Source of the DNA: Methylophaga thalassica
GTDB lineage: Bacteria; Pseudomonadota; Gammaproteobacteria; Nitrosococcales; Methylophagaceae
Length of the DNA stretch: 64,000 nucleotides
NCBI RefSeq assembly: GCF_030159795.1
Contig: NZ_BSND01000003.1
Coordinates: 372,001-436,000, forward strand
Direction of reading: 5' to 3'
The position numbers were made by a program, and so were the translations under genes. Each line of letters begins with the position of its first letter. Positions within the stretch are counted from its first letter, which is position 1. The notes below the pieces were generated by a model that was not told where the DNA came from, did not search any database, and saw only the letters and a program-made list of their open reading frames with translations. Below are positions 36,718 through 48,000 of the stretch, one piece after another.

Positions 36718-38139
36718 ATGCAAGCGGAACAACAATATAACTATCAAGTGGTCAAGTGGTTTGCCTATATGGCATGTGTCTACTTGGTCGTTGGCACCGG
36801 TATCGGTGTTTATATCGCCTCAGAGTTGGCTTGGCCAGTTCTGAATTTTGATAATCCATATATCAGTTTTGGTCGTTTACGTCCTTTACATACCAATGCG
36901 GTTATTTTTGCTTTTGGTGGTTCAACACTAATGGCTACAGCTTATTACATTGTTCAACGTACATGCCGCACACGGGTGTGGAGTGATAAGTTAGCCTGGT
37001 TCACATTTTGGGGCTGGAATCTTGTTATTTTGGGGGCAATCATTACTTTGCCACTTGGTTATACCCAATCAAAAGAATATGCTGAATTAGAATGGCCGAT
37101 TGATATCCTTATTGCTGCAGTATGGTTGGCTTACACGTTCAACTTCATCATGACCATCTCCATTCGTAAAGTTTCACATATCTATGTAGCAAACTGGTTC
37201 TTTATTGCGATGATGATCATGATTACTTATTTACACGTTGTAAATAGTCTGGCTATCCCAGTCGATCTGTTTAAATCGTACTCACTATTTGCTGGTGTAC
37301 AAGATGCGATGATTCAGTGGTGGTGGGGGCATAATGCCGTTGGTTTCTTCCTGACAGCCGGCTTTCTTGGAATTATGTACTATTTCGTACCCAAGCAAGC
37401 TAATCGCCCTGTTTATTCATATCGTTTATCTGTTATTCACTTCTGGGCATTAGTTTTCGGTTATGTATGGTTAGGTGCTCACCATCTTCAATATACTGCG
37501 TTACCTGACTGGACTGGCTCATTAGGTGCCGCTATATCATTAGCGATGATTATTCCTTCTTGGGGCGGAGCAATCAACGGTATGTTCACATTAAGTGGTG
37601 CTTGGGACAAACTGCGTACTGACTATATCTTACGCTTCCTGATTGTCTCTCTAGCATTCTATGCGATGTCGACATTTGAAGGTCCAGTAATGTCTTCAAA
37701 AACAGTAAACGCATTATCACACTACACTGACTGGACTATTGGTCACGTTCATTCTGGTGCCTTAGGTTGGGTAGCCATGGTGTCTATCGGTGCGCTTTAT
37801 CATATGGTTGAGCGTATGTGGGGAACAACGATGTACTCAGTCCGTTTGGTTAACCTCCATTTCTGGATGGCTACAATTGGTACAGCGGTTTATATTACTG
37901 CTATGTGGGTGTCAGGCATCATGCAAGGTTTAATGTGGCGTGCATATGACGACTACGGTAACTTGGCGTATACCTTTGTTGAATCAGTGGCTCAAATGCA
38001 TCCTTACTATGCCATGCGTGCTGTAGGTGGTCTGATTTTCTTCTCAGGCGCGTGTGTGATGTTATTTAACGTCACGGTGACTATCCGTCGTGCGATTGCT
38101 AAGCCATCGGCTGCAATGGCAACAGCTGCTAATATTTAA
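36718..38139 (+). CDS. ccoN: Cytochrome cbb3 oxidase subunit I
   Basis: A 473-aa protein with twelve membrane helices. The histidine ligands for low-spin heme b, high-spin heme b3 and CuB are in [41 protein letters not shown] and [16 protein letters not shown]. It is the catalytic subunit of the high-affinity terminal oxidase. ATG 36718 ([14 protein letters not shown]) has GAAGG upstream; the frame is open from 36661. First gene of the ccoNOQP operon. Confidence 0.97.
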   Translation: MQAEQQYNYQVVKWFAYMACVYLVVGTGIGVYIASELAWPVLNFDNPYISFGRLRPLHTNAVIFAFGGSTLMATAYYIVQRTCRTRVWSDKLAWFTFWGWNLVILGAIITLPLGYTQSKEYAELEWPIDILIAAVWLAYTFNFIMTISIRKVSHIYVANWFFIAMMIMITYLHVVNSLAIPVDLFKSYSLFAGVQDAMIQWWWGHNAVGFFLTAGFLGIMYYFVPKQANRPVYSYRLSVIHFWALVFGYVWLGAHHLQYTALPDWTGSLGAAISLAMIIPSWGGAINGMFTLSGAWDKLRTDYILRFLIVSLAFYAMSTFEGPVMSSKTVNALSHYTDWTIGHVHSGALGWVAMVSIGALYHMVERMWGTTMYSVRLVNLHFWMATIGTAVYITAMWVSGIMQGLMWRAYDDYGNLAYTFVESVAQMHPYYAMRAVGGLIFFSGACVMLFNVTVTIRRAIAKPSAAMATAANI

Positions 38140-38149
38140 GGAGACTGGA

Positions 38150-38830
38150 ATGTCTGATCATAATTCTAATAAACCAGTTACCTTTCAAGAGAAACTGGAA
38201 AAAAATATCTGGGCACTTGTGTTAGCAACAGCACTGGTAGTTTCAGTAGGTGGTATCGTAGAAATCGTACCTTTGTTCTACCTCAAAACCACATTTGAGG
38301 ATCAAGTGCACCCGGACTATGAAGAGTTAAAAACTGTTCGTCCATATACAGCACTTGAATTAGCCGGTCGTGATATCTATCAACGTGAAGGCTGTTTTTT
38401 ATGTCACTCACAAATGATTCGTCCTTTCCGCGATGAAAAAGATCGTTATGGTCATTATTCCTTGGCTGTTGAGTCAAAGTACGATCACCCATTTCAATGG
38501 GGTTCAAAACGTACTGGGCCAGACTTAGCTCGTGTAGGTGGAAAATATTCTGATGCATGGCATATTCAGCATTTACATAACCCACGTTCAGTTGTGCCTG
38601 AGTCTGTTATGCCAAGTTATCCATGGTTAGAAGAGGCCACTATAGATGGTATCGGAATAGAAAAGCGCTTAAGAGCAATGAAAGTCTTGGGTGTTCCTTA
38701 CACGGATGAGCAAATTAATAATGCTGCTGCTGAAGTTGAAGGTAAAACAGAAATGCAGGCGTTAGTTGCTTATCTACAAGTGTTGGGAACAATGGTCAAC
38801 TTTGAACCCGGCAGGGCATATCGTGAGTAA
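38150..38830 (+). CDS. ccoO: Cytochrome cbb3 oxidase subunit II (mono-heme cytochrome c)
   Basis: A 226-aa protein with an N-terminal membrane anchor (~20-42) and one heme c site CFLCH followed by [16 protein letters not shown] distal region with SVMPSYPWL carries the methionine ligand. It passes electrons from CcoP to CcoN. ATG 38150 has AAGGAG six bases upstream and starts ten bases after ccoN. Confidence 0.96.
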   Translation: MSDHNSNKPVTFQEKLEKNIWALVLATALVVSVGGIVEIVPLFYLKTTFEDQVHPDYEELKTVRPYTALELAGRDIYQREGCFLCHSQMIRPFRDEKDRYGHYSLAVESKYDHPFQWGSKRTGPDLARVGGKYSDAWHIQHLHNPRSVVPESVMPSYPWLEEATIDGIGIEKRLRAMKVLGVPYTDEQINNAAAEVEGKTEMQALVAYLQVLGTMVNFEPGRAYRE

Positions 38831-39023
38831 ACTTCAAGAGTATTTTCATACTAATTGGAGTGAAATGACTGCAACCGACTGGTTTGGCTTGGTGTTTACA
38901 GTAGTAATTTTTGTACTGATGGTGGTGCTCTATTTTTGGGTTCTTAACCCTAAAAATAAAGACAAAATAGAGTCTCACCGCACTATGCTGCAGGACGATG
39001 ACGATACAAATTCGGAGAAATGA
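38823..39023 (+). CDS. ccoQ: CcoQ: small cbb3 oxidase subunit
   Basis: A 66-aa protein from GTG 38823, which overlaps the ccoO stop and has CAGG upstream. ATG 38865 (MTATDWFGL) is the alternative. One membrane helix (~20-40, [20 protein letters not shown]) is followed by NPKNKDKIE and an acidic tail, as in CcoQ/FixQ. It stabilises the complex. Confidence 0.87.
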   Translation: MSKLQEYFHTNWSEMTATDWFGLVFTVVIFVLMVVLYFWVLNPKNKDKIESHRTMLQDDDDTNSEK

Positions 39024-39952
39024 TGATGGCTGATAATAAAAAGAATCCTAATGAAGTGCCAGATACAGGGCATGAATGGGATGGTATCAGAGAGTTAGAA
39101 AATCCACCTCCACGTTGGTGGACAAATGCCCTTTACTTGAGTGGCTTGTTAGTGTTGGTCTACTTTATCCTTTATCCATCACTGCCATTGATTAATGACA
39201 GTACAAAAGGATTATTAGGCTGGACTCAGATCAAAGAGTACAAAGAAGATCTGGCTAAAGTTCAGGATGTCAGAGCCCCATATGAAGAAAAATTAGCTTC
39301 AATGACGGCTGAAGAAATCCTTGCTGACACCGAAATGAGAAACTACGCAGTTGGTTCGAGCAAGGTGTTATTTGGTGATAACTGCGCTGCATGTCATGGC
39401 ACTGGTGGTGTTCCAGCTAAAAACTCTGGCTATCCTATTCTGGCCGATGATGATTGGTTGTATGGCGGTGATATCAACACTATTGTCACCTCTCTTGCTG
39501 CTGGTCGTCATGGCATGATGATGGCACATGAGAAAACCTTAAAACCTGAGGAAGTGGATGGTTTGGTTAAATTTGTTGAAAACTTATCAAATGGCAAAGC
39601 CACAGAGGCCGGATGGAAGTTGTTTAACGAAAAAGGTTGTGTGGGTTGTCATGGAGCCGATGCTAAGGGGATCCATGAACTGGGTTCAGCAAATTTAACA
39701 GATAAAATATGGCGTTTTTCAGGGGAGCCTGAAGAGGTTCGCTACACCATTTTACATGGTGTTAATGATCCATCAGATCCATTAACTCGTGTTGCAATTA
39801 TGCCTGCATGGAATGAAAAACTCGCCGTTAAACTTGAGGCCGAGAAATGGGATGAAGAGCCTGAATACGAAGGCGACGAAACTCAACGTTTATCTGTAAC
39901 TGAAATTAAGAAGTTAGCTGTGTATGTCCATCAGTTAGGTGGTGGTCAGTAG
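39023..39952 (+). CDS. ccoP: Cytochrome cbb3 oxidase subunit III (di-heme cytochrome c)
   Basis: A 309-aa protein with an N-terminal FixP domain (HEWDGIRELENPPPRWW) and a membrane helix (~35-55). Two heme c sites follow: CAACH near residue 125 and CVGCH near residue 210. It is the electron entry point of the oxidase. Three ATGs in a row (39020, 39023, 39026) follow GGAG at 39014-39017, so the exact start is uncertain by one or two codons. Confidence 0.95.
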   Translation: MMADNKKNPNEVPDTGHEWDGIRELENPPPRWWTNALYLSGLLVLVYFILYPSLPLINDSTKGLLGWTQIKEYKEDLAKVQDVRAPYEEKLASMTAEEILADTEMRNYAVGSSKVLFGDNCAACHGTGGVPAKNSGYPILADDDWLYGGDINTIVTSLAAGRHGMMMAHEKTLKPEEVDGLVKFVENLSNGKATEAGWKLFNEKGCVGCHGADAKGIHELGSANLTDKIWRFSGEPEEVRYTILHGVNDPSDPLTRVAIMPAWNEKLAVKLEAEKWDEEPEYEGDETQRLSVTEIKKLAVYVHQLGGGQ

Positions 39953-39958
39953 TAATCA

Positions 39959-39998
39959 ATATCAATCCTCTCAGTTTCACTGCTCGGAGGATTGATAT
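39959..39998 (+). other. Long hairpin between ccoP and the CcoM-like gene
   Basis: A perfect 12-bp stem: ATATCAATCCTC (39959-39970) pairs with GAGGATTGATAT (39987-39998), with a 16-nt loop. There is no T tract after it. AAGGAG, the ribosome site of the next gene, follows 10 bases later. It probably protects the ccoNOQP mRNA 3' end or sets the level of the downstream genes. Confidence 0.6.
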
Positions 39999-40019
39999 CC
40001 TAATTTAAGGAGAGAAGAT

Positions 40020-40127
40020 ATGCATATTGACGCAGTTGCTATTGGAGCGATCGTATCCGTTGTACTCAGCATTGTCGTAATAGGTGTGATTGGTTATAGA
40101 ATCATGAAAAATTTAGACGATAAATAA
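40020..40127 (+). CDS. 35-aa single-helix peptide, CcoM-like cbb3 subunit candidate
   Basis: ATG 40020 follows AAGGAG at 40008-40013. The peptide begins MHIDAVAIGA, has one membrane helix (~6-26) and ends in RIMKNLDDK. Size, position after ccoP and the M-x-x-D-x-V start followed by a helix and a charged tail resemble CcoM, the small extra subunit described for the Pseudomonas stutzeri cbb3 oxidase. The resemblance is from memory and short, so it is tentative. A terminator follows at once, which puts it at the end of the ccoNOQP transcript. Confidence 0.65.
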   Translation: MHIDAVAIGAIVSVVLSIVVIGVIGYRIMKNLDDK

Positions 40128-40157
40128 TATTTATCGTCCATTTACTCAGATAAATGG

Positions 40158-40182
40158 AAAAGCCGACTAAAGTCGGCTTTTT
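40158..40182 (+). terminator. Terminator at the end of the ccoNOQP unit
   Basis: Stem AGCCGAC (40161-40167) with GTCGGCT (40172-40178), flanked by A and T runs, loop TAAA. It begins about 30 bases after the stop of the small peptide gene and separates it from ccoG. Confidence 0.88.
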
Positions 40183-40205
40183 TATAACTAATTAATATCA
40201 GTAAG

Positions 40206-40219
40206 TTCTAATATTAGAA
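40206..40219. promoter_or_regulatory. Palindrome upstream of ccoG
   Basis: A perfect 14-bp palindrome, TTCTAATATTAGAA, lies about 50 bases before the ccoG start in the only gap that could hold a promoter for ccoGHIS. It may be an operator. No known regulator consensus comes to mind. Confidence 0.3.
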
Positions 40220-40271
40220 TGAGCCATGTTAAAATAAAAATACATGAGCCAATTCTTTTTCTGGAGATGAT

Positions 40272-41696
40272 ATGAGTCAACCCCAAACAAGCGTTAATGA
40301 TGATGTCAGCCAAATTTATGAAGAAGTCTCCGATTGGCACGTGAATACTGGTGACCAAAAAGTGGTTGCCAAACGAATCAAGGGCCGATTTCGACTCCGG
40401 AAGTGGCTAGGAATGTCAGTTTGGTTAATATTCTTTTTAGGCCCATACATTCGCTGGAATGGGCACCAGGCGGTTTTGTTTGATATTCCAAATCGACAAT
40501 TTAATTTCTTTCAGTTAACGATTTACCCGCAGGATATCTGGATGTTATCGTTAACATTATTATTCTTTGCTATTTTACTCGCTGCAGTGACCAGTGTTGC
40601 CGGACGTGTGTTTTGCGGTTATTTCTGTTTTCAGACTGTTTGGACTGATATTTATACTTTTATCGAAACCAAGCTCGAAGGTGACAGCCCTCAGAAAGCG
40701 ATGAAATTTAAACAAGCGCCTTGGTCACTTGATAAAACAGCACGAGTGCTGACAAAACATGCCTTATGGATTGCAATTGCGCTGATTACAGGTATTTCCT
40801 TTGCAGCATGGTTCACGGATGCCTATCAGTTATGGCCTGAGATTTTTACATTACAGGCACCATTACCCGTTTGGATATCAATGGCTGTATTTGGTGTGTT
40901 TACCTATGTTTTTGCTGGTTTTATGCGTGAACAAGTTTGTTTCTGGTTATGCCCTTACGCTCGTTTGCAAGGTGTGATGTATGATCAGGATACTGTGTTG
41001 CCAGCTTATGATGCTGAACGTGGTGAACCGAGAGGTAAACTAAAAAAAGGTCAGCAAGAGGATGAAACCAAAGGTAGCTGTATTGACTGTAAAGTCTGTG
41101 TTGCCGTCTGCCCAACTGGAATTGATATAAGAAAGGGACAGCAAGAAGGCTGTATCACTTGCGGCCTCTGTATTGATGCCTGTGACAGTATCATGGATAA
41201 GACTAATCAGCCAAGGGGCTTAATTCGTTATGCTTCTTATAAGGAACTGCATCACGATAAAAACGTCTTAGCCATGTATAAAAGGCCGCGTGTCATTATA
41301 TATAGTTTGATTTTGCTGACAGCATTGTCAGGCATTATTTATGGTTTCTTTACGCTGTCGCCAACTGAGTTCCAAGTTATTCATGATCGACAGCCATTGT
41401 ATGTACGACTTAGTGATGGTGGGATCCAGAATAAATACACGTTGAAGTTATTAAACAAAACGAAACAGCCAATCGACGTCCGTTATGATGTCATAGGATT
41501 AGATGGTGCAACCATACATGGTATGAGCGATAAAATTACTGTTCAGCCAGGTAAAGTTGTACCTGTGACGGCGTTGGTGAGAGTGCCCGATGATAAAGTT
41601 CAAAAAGGTCTGGTGCCGATAGAGTTTAAAGCTGTCGTGTTAAATAATTCAGCCATATCGACTTCATACGAAAGCATGTTTATGGCGCCTGAGTAG
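40272..41696 (+). CDS. ccoG: CcoG: cbb3 oxidase assembly ferredoxin-like protein
   Basis: A 474-aa protein with several N-terminal membrane helices and two cluster motifs, CIDCKVCVAVCP and CITCGLCIDACD. A C-terminal Ig-like periplasmic domain (residues ~360-474) follows. CcoG (RdxA/FixG) reduces copper for delivery to the CuB site. ATG 40272 has GGAGATGAT upstream. First gene of ccoGHIS. Confidence 0.94.
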   Translation: MSQPQTSVNDDVSQIYEEVSDWHVNTGDQKVVAKRIKGRFRLRKWLGMSVWLIFFLGPYIRWNGHQAVLFDIPNRQFNFFQLTIYPQDIWMLSLTLLFFAILLAAVTSVAGRVFCGYFCFQTVWTDIYTFIETKLEGDSPQKAMKFKQAPWSLDKTARVLTKHALWIAIALITGISFAAWFTDAYQLWPEIFTLQAPLPVWISMAVFGVFTYVFAGFMREQVCFWLCPYARLQGVMYDQDTVLPAYDAERGEPRGKLKKGQQEDETKGSCIDCKVCVAVCPTGIDIRKGQQEGCITCGLCIDACDSIMDKTNQPRGLIRYASYKELHHDKNVLAMYKRPRVIIYSLILLTALSGIIYGFFTLSPTEFQVIHDRQPLYVRLSDGGIQNKYTLKLLNKTKQPIDVRYDVIGLDGATIHGMSDKITVQPGKVVPVTALVRVPDDKVQKGLVPIEFKAVVLNNSAISTSYESMFMAPE

Positions 41697-41711
41697 TGGA
41701 AGAGGAAAAGA

Positions 41712-42215
41712 ATGAATATTTCACAAGAAAATAGTCAAGCACTGAAAAACCCATGGGTATTGGGTATGCTGGTATTTTTACTAGTATTTCTAAGTGCTAA
41801 TGCACTATTTATTTATTTAGCATTTAAATCACCACCCAACTTGGTGCTTGAAGATTTTTATGAAAAAGGTCAGGCCTACGCTAAAACAGAAGAAGAGATT
41901 GCTAAGGAAAAGAACCTTGGTTGGTCAGGTATTTTGCTGACACCATCGGCAACCAGAGTGAATCAAACGCAAACCTATGAAGCGTTGATTACGGGACAAA
42001 ACTCTGCTGGTTTAATGTTAGATTCGGTGAAGTTCTTCGCCTACCGACCCTCTGATAAACGTCAGGACTTTTCTGCTGATATGCAGCCTTCTGGGCATGG
42101 TAGCTTTATCACTGATGTGAGTTTTAATTTGCCTGGTAGTTGGGACATTATCATCGAAGCTCGCCGTGGAGACGATAAGTACGTCTTAACGCGTCGCATA
42201 CAAATTAATCCTTAA
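41712..42215 (+). CDS. ccoH: CcoH/FixH: cbb3 oxidase assembly protein
   Basis: A 167-aa protein with one N-terminal membrane helix (~15-38) followed by DFYEKGQAYAK, the typical FixH sequence. A periplasmic beta-sandwich domain follows. It is needed for assembly of the oxidase, mechanism unclear. It lies 15 bases after ccoG. Confidence 0.92.
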   Translation: MNISQENSQALKNPWVLGMLVFLLVFLSANALFIYLAFKSPPNLVLEDFYEKGQAYAKTEEEIAKEKNLGWSGILLTPSATRVNQTQTYEALITGQNSAGLMLDSVKFFAYRPSDKRQDFSADMQPSGHGSFITDVSFNLPGSWDIIIEARRGDDKYVLTRRIQINP

Positions 42216-42253
42216 AATTAAAAATATTGATCATCTGAAATGTAGGATTAGTT

Positions 42254-44689
42254 TTGACTACACCTTGTTATCATTGTGCTTTACCCGTCGAAGACAAAAA
42301 CGAGTTTAAAGCCGAGATTGATGGGGCGGAACGGGTATTTTGCTGTCACGGCTGTAAAGCTGTGTGTCAGACTATCTACGGCGCAGGTTTACAAAGTTTT
42401 TATGCCAAAACCCCTCAGTCCGAGGCTCTTGCTCCTCCGCCAGACAGGTTAGGGGATTTGTCGGCTTATGATCTGGATGAAGTTCAATCCGACTATACCG
42501 ATATTGATCAAAATGAACGTACTATTCATTTATTAGTAGAAGGAATTCACTGCGCGGCTTGCATCTGGTTGATTGAAAATGCGCTTAATCAACTGACAGG
42601 TGTTATTAATGCTGAGGTTAATTTAACGGCAAAAAGGCTAAAGCTAAGCTGGGACAATTCAAGAATCTCTTTATCCAGCGTTCTGAACCGCTTAGCAGAG
42701 ATAGGCTATGCGGCAGTGCCTTTTGATCCTGAAACAGCGGAAGGGGCACTAGCGAAACGACATCGTGGATTACTTTATCGTATGGCATTTGCTGGCTTTG
42801 CGATGATGAATATGATGTGGATATCCATCGCTCTATACAGTGGGGCAAGTGATGGAGAGTTTCGCCAATGGTTTCACTGGATAGGTTTTCTGATTGCAAC
42901 GCCGACTTTACTCTATTCGGGCTATCCATTTATTCGTAGTGCCATCAGTGGCTTACGACAGCGTTATTTAACAATGGACTTACCGATAGCGATTGGAGCA
43001 ACTTCAACCTACTTATATTCGACTTACGCTACGATAAAAGCACTTGATACGGGTCATGTTTATTTCGATACCGTGGTCAATTTTTTGTTTGTGATTTTAG
43101 TGGGACGCTATCTCGAAGCGATTTCAAAAAAGAAAGCACTTTCTGCCACCAGGAGGATGCTGGAATTACAGCCTAAATTTGCCACAGTCATCGTTGATGA
43201 TATCACTGAAGTTGTGCCAATACGTGCAGTGAAAATCGGACAAACCATTTTAGTTAGACCTGGTGAAAGTATCCCTGTAGACGGGGTTATTGTGTCAGGT
43301 GATAGTGCGGTAGATGAGTCTATGTTGACAGGGGAATCTGTACCTGTAGTCAAGCAAGTCGGGGATTCTGTCGTTGCCGGCAGTATTAATGGTGAAGGGG
43401 CATTTCAGGTTAAGGTTGAGCAGGTATTACGTAATACCGCTTTGGCCAAAATTATTGCATTGATGGACGAAGCGCAGGCTTCAAAAGCACCTATCCAAAC
43501 GTTAGCCGATAAAATTGTTCCCTGGTTTGTGTTGATAACGCTAACGCTTGCTACCTTAACATTCGTATATTGGATACAGTTTGACTTCGAAATCGCTTTA
43601 CTCGCGGCTATTTCAGTATTAGTGGTTACTTGTCCATGCGCTTTTGGTTTAGCCACACCAATGTCAGTTGCTGTTGCAACTGGAGTTGGGGCGCAGAGAG
43701 GGGTCTTGGTCAAGCAGGGCGAAACACTCGAACGCCTGTCATCAGTGAATCATTTTGTATTTGATAAAACAGGTACGTTAACAACCGGGCAATTAAATGT
43801 TCATGTGATTGAGCCTTGTGCAGAATTAACAGAATCTGAGTTACTCAGATTGGCGGCTTCTGTTGAGCAACATTCAGAACACACCATTGCGACTGCCATA
43901 TGTGATGCTGCGATATCAGCGGGACTCAAACTGCTATCCATCACAAAGTTTACTACGACACCTGGACGAGGTGTGACAGCGTTTATTGACGATAAACATA
44001 TACTTGTCGGGACTCGTCAGTGGTTGAGCTCACAGGGTATTTATTTTCCTGAAACGCTTAACAACACTATTCTGCAGAATGAGAAGCAAGGTATTAGTTG
44101 TGTGTCTGTTGCAGTGGATGATGAGCTACAAGGTATTATTGGCCTGACCGATACACTTCGGAAAGATGCCATCTCAACGATTGAATTATTACAGGCGACG
44201 GGCGCCAAAATCACTGTATTGAGTGGAGACCGACTGGATGTAGTGAATGCGGTTACAAAGTCATTTTCAAATATACAGCGATTTGCGGAAGTGCTGCCTC
44301 AAGATAAATCTGCTGTTGTAAAATCATTGCAAGCGCAAGGTGATATCGTGGCCATGATAGGGGACGGTATAAACGATGCGCCGGCTTTAATTCAAGCAGA
44401 TGTGGGTATGGCCTTGGCGTCTGGCACTGATGTCTCAGTAGAAAGTGCAGACGTTGTATTATCACATCAAGAGCTGGCTAAAGTTGCTGAAGCAAAGCTT
44501 TTGGCGACAACAACTTTACGTATCATTCGTCAGAACATAATGCTTTCTATTGGTTATAACGTTATCATGGTGCCTCTAGCGATGTGTGCATGGGTGAATC
44601 CTCTAGTTGCTGCGATAACAATGCCGATCAGTTCCCTATTAGTTATTGGAAATTCTGCTCGAATCGGAAGGTTTATGAAGAAAGAATAG
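42254..44689 (+). CDS. ccoI: CcoI: copper-translocating P1B-type ATPase for cbb3 assembly
   Basis: An 811-aa protein. The N-terminus has a cysteine-rich metal site ([13 protein letters not shown]) and an HMA domain with [12 protein letters not shown]. The membrane part has the CPC motif in [12 protein letters not shown], and the catalytic loop has DKTGT and [10 protein letters not shown]. It exports Cu to the periplasm for insertion in CcoN. The start is TTG 42254 (MTTPCYHC) with AGGAT upstream; no ATG fits. Confidence 0.95.
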   Translation: MTTPCYHCALPVEDKNEFKAEIDGAERVFCCHGCKAVCQTIYGAGLQSFYAKTPQSEALAPPPDRLGDLSAYDLDEVQSDYTDIDQNERTIHLLVEGIHCAACIWLIENALNQLTGVINAEVNLTAKRLKLSWDNSRISLSSVLNRLAEIGYAAVPFDPETAEGALAKRHRGLLYRMAFAGFAMMNMMWISIALYSGASDGEFRQWFHWIGFLIATPTLLYSGYPFIRSAISGLRQRYLTMDLPIAIGATSTYLYSTYATIKALDTGHVYFDTVVNFLFVILVGRYLEAISKKKALSATRRMLELQPKFATVIVDDITEVVPIRAVKIGQTILVRPGESIPVDGVIVSGDSAVDESMLTGESVPVVKQVGDSVVAGSINGEGAFQVKVEQVLRNTALAKIIALMDEAQASKAPIQTLADKIVPWFVLITLTLATLTFVYWIQFDFEIALLAAISVLVVTCPCAFGLATPMSVAVATGVGAQRGVLVKQGETLERLSSVNHFVFDKTGTLTTGQLNVHVIEPCAELTESELLRLAASVEQHSEHTIATAICDAAISAGLKLLSITKFTTTPGRGVTAFIDDKHILVGTRQWLSSQGIYFPETLNNTILQNEKQGISCVSVAVDDELQGIIGLTDTLRKDAISTIELLQATGAKITVLSGDRLDVVNAVTKSFSNIQRFAEVLPQDKSAVVKSLQAQGDIVAMIGDGINDAPALIQADVGMALASGTDVSVESADVVLSHQELAKVAEAKLLATTTLRIIRQNIMLSIGYNVIMVPLAMCAWVNPLVAAITMPISSLLVIGNSARIGRFMKKE

Positions 44690-44774
44690 CTAGCTGACGC
44701 TATATGTTATAAGTCAGTGTTTGTTTCATTCTGATTTCATCGCTTAACGAAAGGCAAATAGTTTGGAGTATGTG

Positions 44775-44984
44775 ATGGAAGTCATTTACGGGTTACTGCC
44801 AGGTATGTTGTTACTTGGCATTATTGGTGTAGCGGTTTTTTTCTGGGCCGTTCGTAATGGTCAATACGATGATATGGATGGTGCAGCTAATCGGGTACTT
44901 ATGGATGATGATGAAGTAACACCTGAATCTGATGAGTCAGGCAAACAGAGCAAATCAGAAGATAAAAGTAAGAACCAACATTAA
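44775..44984 (+). CDS. ccoS: CcoS: cbb3 oxidase maturation protein
   Basis: A 69-aa protein with an N-terminal membrane helix and FFWAVRNGQYDDMDGAANRVL, the conserved CcoS block. An acidic tail follows. It is required for cofactor insertion into the oxidase. ATG 44775 is chosen because GGAG lies six bases upstream; the frame opens four codons earlier. Confidence 0.93.
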   Translation: MEVIYGLLPGMLLLGIIGVAVFFWAVRNGQYDDMDGAANRVLMDDDEVTPESDESGKQSKSEDKSKNQH

Positions 44985-45029
44985 AGCAATGGATGGCTAA
45001 AATGTTACTTCAAAACGGTGAACAATCAG

Positions 45030-48000
45030 ATGTTTAAAAACTGGAGTATCAAACATTTGCTCCAGCTATGGGCTGCAATCACATTGATTGCTGTCCTTGT
45101 GATGGGCGTGATGGCAAATTACGCCAATAACCTGATGTCCGAGACACATTCAATTTTTGTCGACCATCTTTTGCCATTGGAGTCGAGCAGCCGCAAACTT
45201 AGTCAAGTTTCATTACTTCTCGCCCAACGCCAGCAACAATTCCTCAGTTCAGCTACGGTATCTGTCTTATCTCAATTTGCTGACAGAGCGCCGCTTGAAA
45301 ATTTGTTTCAGGAAAATGCAGAATTACTCACTCAGACATTAGATGATAAGCAACAAGTTCAAGGCCTGTTAAAGTCGCTTTTGACGACCTACCATGATTA
45401 TTTACAGATCGACGCCAAGCTTTATCAATTAAAAAAACATCATCTTGAATTAACCAACGATATAAAAGCCAAGCAAGAGGGGAATGAACGGGTTTCGGCT
45501 GCATTATTGTTGTTAGTGGATAATCTTGAAAAACGATTACGCAACGATAATCTGGTTTCTATACTGGGTCTGGTTAACCCGTTAAAAACTCATATTCATC
45601 AACTTCGTTTATTAAACTACAAGTTGTTTCTTCAGACTGAAGATCCATCAAGTTTTACTCAATCAGAAAAACAATTTGAGACCATTTTTACTCAGATAGA
45701 GCAGGATATTGATGCTTTTTCCAGCCAATCTTTTCAATTGTTGTATGTAACGGATACATTACAGGCGATAGAGAAACAGGTGGATTCACTCAGGGTTTTA
45801 ATGGGAGGAGAGAACGGCTTAATAGCGATAGAAAAAGAAAATACTTTCACCCAAAGAACGTTGGCTAAAGAGCTGCAATCATCCCTTGCTATGATGTCGA
45901 CATTAACAGTGGACTTGAACCAGTTAACGGAACAAATCAATCTGTTTAACTATGAAGAGATCGCAAGTGATGCCTCATCGGCCGATTATTCATGGTGGCA
46001 AATTATATTAGTCAGCATTCTCATTATGAGTGCAGTCATGGTATTTGCTTATATTCTTATAAAAAGAATCAATGAACCATTAGTGTTGATCAAGGACTCT
46101 ATTCGAGCACTCTCTGAAGGTCGGTTTGAGACAAGAATGTCGGTGACATCAACGCAAAATGAAGTCTCTATGCTGGCTCGTGACTTGAATCATTTCGCCG
46201 AGGTGACACAAAATCTGATTGCTGATTACAGCAAAGCAAAAGTCACCATGCAACATAAACAACAACAGTTAAGAGCAATTCTTAATGGTGTACCTGAAGC
46301 GATTCTGTCACTGAGTGAAGAGGGTTATATCATTGATATTAATCCTGCTGGTGCCACGATGTTTGGCGGCACCATTAAAGAGATTGTCGGGAAACATTTA
46401 TTTCATTTTTTTGCTGAAAAACATAAACCCGAGTCAATTGATGATTTAGAGCACGATGATGAGTCGAATGGTGAATATGAGGGCATTCGTATAGATGGAT
46501 CCGCATTCTCATTATGGATTTCTGTCAGTCGTATATTAAGTGGTAATGATGAGTTTGTTTGGGTGTGTGTTATCGCTGACATTACTAAATGGAAACAAAC
46601 TAACCAGCAATTGCATCAAATGACGTCAGAATTAAACACAATTCTGGAAAATGCGATGGTGGGTATTGCTTTCATTCGTGATCGTAAAGTGGTGCGTGTT
46701 AACCAAAAGTTTGAAGAGTTATTTCAATACAGTCGTGAAGAGATTGAAGGACAAAAAACACAGTTTATTTATCCAAGTCAGGTAGCTTATGAGCAGTTTG
46801 GAGAACATGCTGCTCATTATCTTTCTGTAGGGGAGAGCTATGAAGCTCAGCTTGAATTAGTCCGTAAAAATGGTGAGAAATTCTGGTGCGCTATGGCGGG
46901 AAAATCAATTGAAGCTGAAGCACCACAAAATGGATCTATCTGGTTATTTGAGGATATTACAACTCAACGACAGAATGAGGAAAGGCTGACTAACCTGGCA
47001 AGCGTTGATAGTCTGACAGGCTTACCAAACCGGAACGTGTTTAATGATCGTCTTGAGCATGCTATCCATAAAGCGCATCGTGACTCAGGTCGACTTGCGG
47101 TTTGTTTTTTAGATTTGGATCATTTCAAACATATTAACGATTCATTAGGACATAAAGCGGGTGATAGTCTGCTGCGTGAAGTGGCAATACGCATTAAGAA
47201 GACTATCAGGGAGGGTGATACGGTTGCCAGACTTGGAGGAGATGAGTTCACCGTTATTTTGGAAGATATTCGTTCTGCACAATACGTGGGTAAAGTCGCT
47301 GAAAAAATTATCGATGCGATGAGTCAGCCTTATATTATTGATAACGTTGAAATCAGCATCAGTCCCAGTATTGGTATCAGCCTCTATCCTGCCGATGGTC
47401 GGGATGTCGATATGCTAATTAGAAATGCGGATGCAGCCATGTATCACGCTAAAAAAACAGGACGGAATAATTTTCAGTTTTACTCCGTCGATATGAATGC
47501 TCAGGCATCATTGCGTCTTGCCATGGAGACAGCTTTAAGACGTGCCGTTGAGCAAGAAGAATTCTTTATTCATCTGCAACCACAGGTTGAGATTGAAACT
47601 GGAAAAATGAACGGAGCCGAAGTGTTATTACGTTGGAATAGTACCCAATGGGGGCTCGTCTCACCCGCTGAATTTATTCCTATTCTTGAAGATACTGGCT
47701 TGATTGAATCTGTCGGTGAGTGGGTGCTGACACAAGCATGTAATAGCTTCTTAAAGGTGAAAGACAAATTGGCGGATGATTTTAAGCTTGCCGTCAATTT
47801 ATCAGGCAGACAATTTAAAGGTGGTAATTTAGCTAGTCGCATCCGTTATATTCTGGCGGAAACGGGTATGCCAACAAAGAACCTGGAGTTAGAAATTACA
47901 GAAACTATGCTGATGGAAGATCCTGAGTTGGCAACGCTCACTTTATCGGAGCTTAGCCAGATGGGCATTAGTCTGGCAATTGATGATTTTGGTACAGGTT

